Assembly (NCBI RefSeq): GCF_965200405.1
Contig: NZ_OZ241356.1
Span: 2,170,001-2,234,000, forward strand
Reading direction: 5' to 3'
DNA: 64,000 nucleotides
Origin: Glacieibacterium sp965200405
GTDB lineage: Bacteria > Pseudomonadota > Alphaproteobacteria > Sphingomonadales > Sphingomonadaceae
Shown here in pieces: positions 61,721-64,000 of this stretch (the stretch's first letter is position 1; each line of letters begins with the position of its first letter). The notes beneath the pieces were generated by a model. It saw only the letters and a program-made list of their open reading frames with translations, was not told the origin of the DNA and did no database searches. The translations under genes and the position numbers were made by a program.

Positions 61721-61987
61721 ATGCATGTTGTCGATGACGTATCGGCCGCGCCGGCCTCCAGCCGAAGCTGGTTTGTAACTTACCTTCGTACCGGCAGGCG
61801 TGTTCCGATTGAGATCGCTGTCACCGAGGGCCTGAAGTTCAATCACCAGCACGACCCGGCGAATGGCCAGTTTACTTTCGGCAATGGCGGCAACTCGGGG
61901 CGGCAGCCACTCAGGGGCGGCGGCGGTGCATCCGGAGGTGGCGGCGCCGGCGGTTCGTTTAGGGGCGGCGGTAGCGGTGGCTCCTGA
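61721..61987 (+). CDS. N-terminal part of a frameshifted polymorphic-toxin-type gene
   Basis: 88-residue ORF with a good ribosome-binding site (AAAGGGGCGAG). It contains NHQHDPANGQFTFGNGG, a motif often found in the N-terminal region of sphingomonad nuclease toxins, followed by a glycine-rich linker that stops at 61985. The nuclease domain continues in the +1 frame immediately downstream. I read 61721-62546 as one gene broken, or recoded, in the Gly-rich linker. A short independent protein is less likely. Confidence 0.5.
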   Translation: MHVVDDVSAAPASSRSWFVTYLRTGRRVPIEIAVTEGLKFNHQHDPANGQFTFGNGGNSGRQPLRGGGGASGGGGAGGSFRGGGSGGS

Positions 61988-62546
61988 AGAGAACCCGCGT
62001 GGCCGCGGCACACGCCCGGCCACATCTGTAGGGCCCGGGCGGGCGACGAAGCCTATACCAATAACGCCGGCCACTCCGCTTTTGCGCTTGGCGCTACCAT
62101 CCCAGTTAGCCACGGGTTGGCAGGCGATCACACGCAACGGCTACAAGTTCGAAATCGATTCTGCGCAACGGACGCGCCGGATCTCTGGAGCGATCACGCT
62201 TAATCCCAGCAAGCCGCGTTCTCGGCAAACCCAAGCGCGAGCCGGGGGCACTGACCGATTGCTGACCGACGATGGCGGCCACTACATAGCTCGCCAGTTC
62301 AACGGACCGACGGACGCGTTCAATCACTTTGCGCAAGACGCGGGGTTCAACCGCGGCGTCTACCGCGTCCTCGAAGGAAGATGGGCAAAGGCAAGGCTGC
62401 AGGGCAAGCTGGTATCGGTCGACATCACTCCCTCATACAACGGCACCTCGACAAGACCCACCTCGGTCACCGTTGATTATCGTGTTGGTAGCGCAGAATA
62501 TACGCATATATTCGCAAACAAAGTTAAGGTGAAACGAGATGATTGA
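61863..62546 (+). CDS. DNA/RNA non-specific endonuclease toxin domain (NS_2 type)
   Basis: The frame encodes a nuclease domain at residues about 85-220: NGYKFEIDSAQRTRRISG, then DDGGHYIARQFNGPTDAFNH (catalytic GGH), FAQDAGFNRGVYRVLEGRW and SYNGTSTRPTSVTVDYRV. This matches the Endonuclea_NS_2 family of secreted or contact-dependent nuclease toxins. The first about 55 codons overlap the upstream ORF out of frame, and the ATG at 61863 has no site, so the natural start is probably the one at 61721 with a frame change. The downstream gene looks like its immunity protein; its start overlaps this gene by 8 bp. Confidence 0.7.
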   Translation: MASLLSAMAATRGGSHSGAAAVHPEVAAPAVRLGAAVAVAPEENPRGRGTRPATSVGPGRATKPIPITPATPLLRLALPSQLATGWQAITRNGYKFEIDSAQRTRRISGAITLNPSKPRSRQTQARAGGTDRLLTDDGGHYIARQFNGPTDAFNHFAQDAGFNRGVYRVLEGRWAKARLQGKLVSVDITPSYNGTSTRPTSVTVDYRVGSAEYTHIFANKVKVKRDD

Positions 62547-62913
62547 CCTTACAGCGGAGCAGATATTGAGAGAAATCGGTGAAGCCGTCGGACACGAAAC
62601 AGACAGGCTTGCAAGCGAGATATTCCTGTATGTCGAAATTCAGCCAGCGGTGATTTCGCCTTCCATGTTCATGGATTACGGAGAAAAGGTAATACACCAT
62701 TCCGCCTCCGAAAGGCTGACATTTCTTCTTTACGATCTTTGGCTTGCAGACCCGGAAGCTAAGCGTTGGGCCGCGATGAAGTACATCGTAAACGACGGTC
62801 ACTTCGAGGCGCTTTTCACTTATCCAAACGAGATCGATCCCGAGGAAGACCAGGACGATCGTCGAGATCGCATCGTCAGCGAACGGTATCACAACAAGCA
62901 AATCATCTTTTAG
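62539..62913 (+). CDS. YezG-like immunity protein
   Basis: 124-residue acidic cytosolic protein. ILREIGEAVGHETDRLASEI, then FLYVEIQPAVISPSMFMDYG and the C-terminal RWAAMKYIVNDGHFEALFTY ending RRDRIVSERYHNKQ, resemble the YezG/DUF600 immunity family, which neutralises nuclease toxins. Its start overlaps the nuclease gene by 8 bp, the usual toxin-immunity order. Base composition is less GC-rich than its neighbours, consistent with horizontal transfer. Family assignment is by pattern only. Confidence 0.7.
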   Translation: MIDLTAEQILREIGEAVGHETDRLASEIFLYVEIQPAVISPSMFMDYGEKVIHHSASERLTFLLYDLWLADPEAKRWAAMKYIVNDGHFEALFTYPNEIDPEEDQDDRRDRIVSERYHNKQIIF

Positions 62914-63288
62914 GCGCGATATCGTCGGGGCGGACACCGCCTACGATTTGAAGTCGGGCACAGGGTGCTCGCCCAATGGCTCGGCAGTAATTTGACAGAT
63001 CGTATATGGTCCCACGCCGGCTGGCGACGCAACACTCGGCGCCACACCTGAAACTTGCCAGCCCAACTGCGCGGGCGACATTTTGCGCGACCTTGCAGGC
63101 GCCGTCACTCCGCCGACTACCGGTTGGAGGTTCGGGACCAGGGGCGGACGCGCTGTTCGACACTGGCTAGATCGAGCATGTCGAGGCTGCACGCAACTAT
63201 GTCGAACCGCACACGACGCAAGGCATTACACCCGCCGCTTCCGGGATGGAATGTCCGCCCGCCTTTGCCCCGCACCGCCCGCTGTGGC
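62914..63288. other. intergenic stretch between the immunity gene and panB
   Basis: About 375 bp with no gene I can support. Minus-strand open frames here lack ribosome-binding sites and family-like sequence. No tRNA fold, terminator or repeat was recognised. Confidence 0.35.
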
Positions 63289-64000
63289 ATGAGCGGCACC
63301 ATGTCCACGACCTTCACCCTCGACACCTCGACCAGCCGCGCGACACCGACGCCGGCGCCGATGAAGCGGCTGACGGTGCCGATGATCGCCAGGCGCAAGG
63401 GCGGCGAGCCGGTGGTCATGCTGACTGCCTATACGGCGCGGATGGCGCAGTTGCTCGACCGGCACTGCGACCTGCTGCTGGTCGGCGACAGCCTGGGGCA
63501 GGTGATCTATGGGCTCGACACCACGGTCAAGGTGACGCTCGACATGATGTGCGCGCACGGCGCGGCGGTGGTGCGCGGCTCCTATCATGCGGTGGTGATC
63601 GTCGACATGCCGTTCGGCAGCTATGAGGCGAGCCCGGAGCAGGCGTTCCACTCGGCCTCGCGCGTCATGGCCGAGACCGGCGCGGCCGGGGTCAAGCTGG
63701 AGGGCGGGGTGGCGATGGCGCCGACCGTCGCTTTCCTGGTCGAGCGCGGCATTCCGGTGATCGGCCATGTCGGCCTGACGCCCCAGGCGGTCAACGTGCT
63801 GGGCGGCTATGGCGCGCGCGGCAAGAGCCAGGCGGAATATGCGAAGATCGTCGACGACGCGCAGGCGATCGCGCGGGCCGGAGCCTTCGCAATCGTCGTC
63901 GAGGGCGTCGTCGAGCCGCTGGGCCGGGCGATCACGTCGAGCGTCGACTGCCTGACCATCGGCATCGGCGCCTCGCCGGCCTGTGACGGGCAGGTGCTGG
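63289..64000 (+). CDS. panB: 3-methyl-2-oxobutanoate hydroxymethyltransferase (3' end cut by window)
   Basis: First enzyme of pantothenate synthesis, converting 2-oxoisovalerate and methylene-tetrahydrofolate to ketopantoate. The visible 237 residues include MLTAYTARMAQLLDRHCDLL, LLVGDSLGQVIYGLDTTVKV (metal Asp in the VGDS motif), VVIVDMPFGSYEASPEQAF, VKLEGGVA, GHVGLTPQAVNVLGGY and a glutamate in VVEGVVEPL. The first in-frame ATG is at 63289 and a second at 63301 (MSTTFTLDTS); either may be used. The gene runs off the right edge, losing about 40-50 residues. Confidence 0.96.
   Translation, partial: MSGTMSTTFTLDTSTSRATPTPAPMKRLTVPMIARRKGGEPVVMLTAYTARMAQLLDRHCDLLLVGDSLGQVIYGLDTTVKVTLDMMCAHGAAVVRGSYHAVVIVDMPFGSYEASPEQAFHSASRVMAETGAAGVKLEGGVAMAPTVAFLVERGIPVIGHVGLTPQAVNVLGGYGARGKSQAEYAKIVDDAQAIARAGAFAIVVEGVVEPLGRAITSSVDCLTIGIGASPACDGQVL

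Noticed and set aside
62903..63192. Minus-strand open frames between the immunity gene and panB
   Set aside because: No start signals or recognisable domains; codon pattern unlike neighbouring genes.

Overview
The window is a GC-rich alphaproteobacterial chromosome segment, most likely from the order Sphingomonadales. Four secreted proteins end in a PEPxxWA-type PEP-CTERM sorting tail, which is typical of sphingomonads. Other pointers are a TrcR/DUF1013 cell-cycle regulator, a TonB-dependent receptor, an OprO/P-type porin and the gene order of the ribosomal clusters. The genus cannot be fixed from the sequence; a Sphingosinicellaceae/Polymorphobacter-like organism is a guess. Both edges cut genes: a quinone oxidoreductase on the left and panB on the right. 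I see no rRNA, tRNA, CRISPR array, IS element or prophage.

Layout. 0-4.8 kb: oxidoreductase, kynU-kynA (tryptophan to anthranilate), trcR, a GDSL esterase with a PEP-CTERM tail. 4.8-7.8 kb: an AT-richer intergenic region with two opposed sigma-54-like promoters around a palindrome, a second PEP-CTERM protein, a gene remnant and a small stress-protein operon. 7.9-17.2 kb: metabolic and transport genes: leuA with an apparent leucine leader peptide, an M20 peptidase, a divergent SDR/HxlR pair, a TonB-like protein, a phosphate porin behind a Pho box, an MFS transporter and a Tat-exported TIM-barrel protein. 17.2-20.1 kb: a sugar transferase with a coupled small ORF and two more PEP-CTERM proteins. 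20.1-27.8 kb: mutL, then the elongasome set mreB-mreC-mreD-mrdA-rodA. 28.2-39.2 kb: a 1360-residue trimeric autotransporter, a fused MFS/spermidine-synthase-like protein, an alpha/beta hydrolase, a TonB receptor and a DUF1993 protein.

39.3-58.9 kb is the ribosomal superregion: str operon (rpsL-rpsG-fusA-tuf), a terminator, then S10 (rpsJ to rpsQ), spc (rplN to secY-adk) and alpha (rpsM-rpsK-rpoA-rplQ). A Uma2-family nuclease gene sits between adk and rpsM, followed by a fresh sigma-70 promoter. 58.9-64 kb: thioesterase, glycine-rich secreted protein, guaA, an NS_2-type nuclease toxin split by an apparent frameshift, its YezG-like immunity gene, and panB.

The observations most worth checking are: a 138-bp palindromic repeat inserted in frame in the MutL linker; matched sigma-54 promoter and TGTAA/TTACA palindrome pairs at PEP-CTERM genes; the leuA leader peptide; the Pho box before the porin; the frameshifted toxin-immunity locus; and the Uma2 gene inside the spc-alpha ribosomal cluster.
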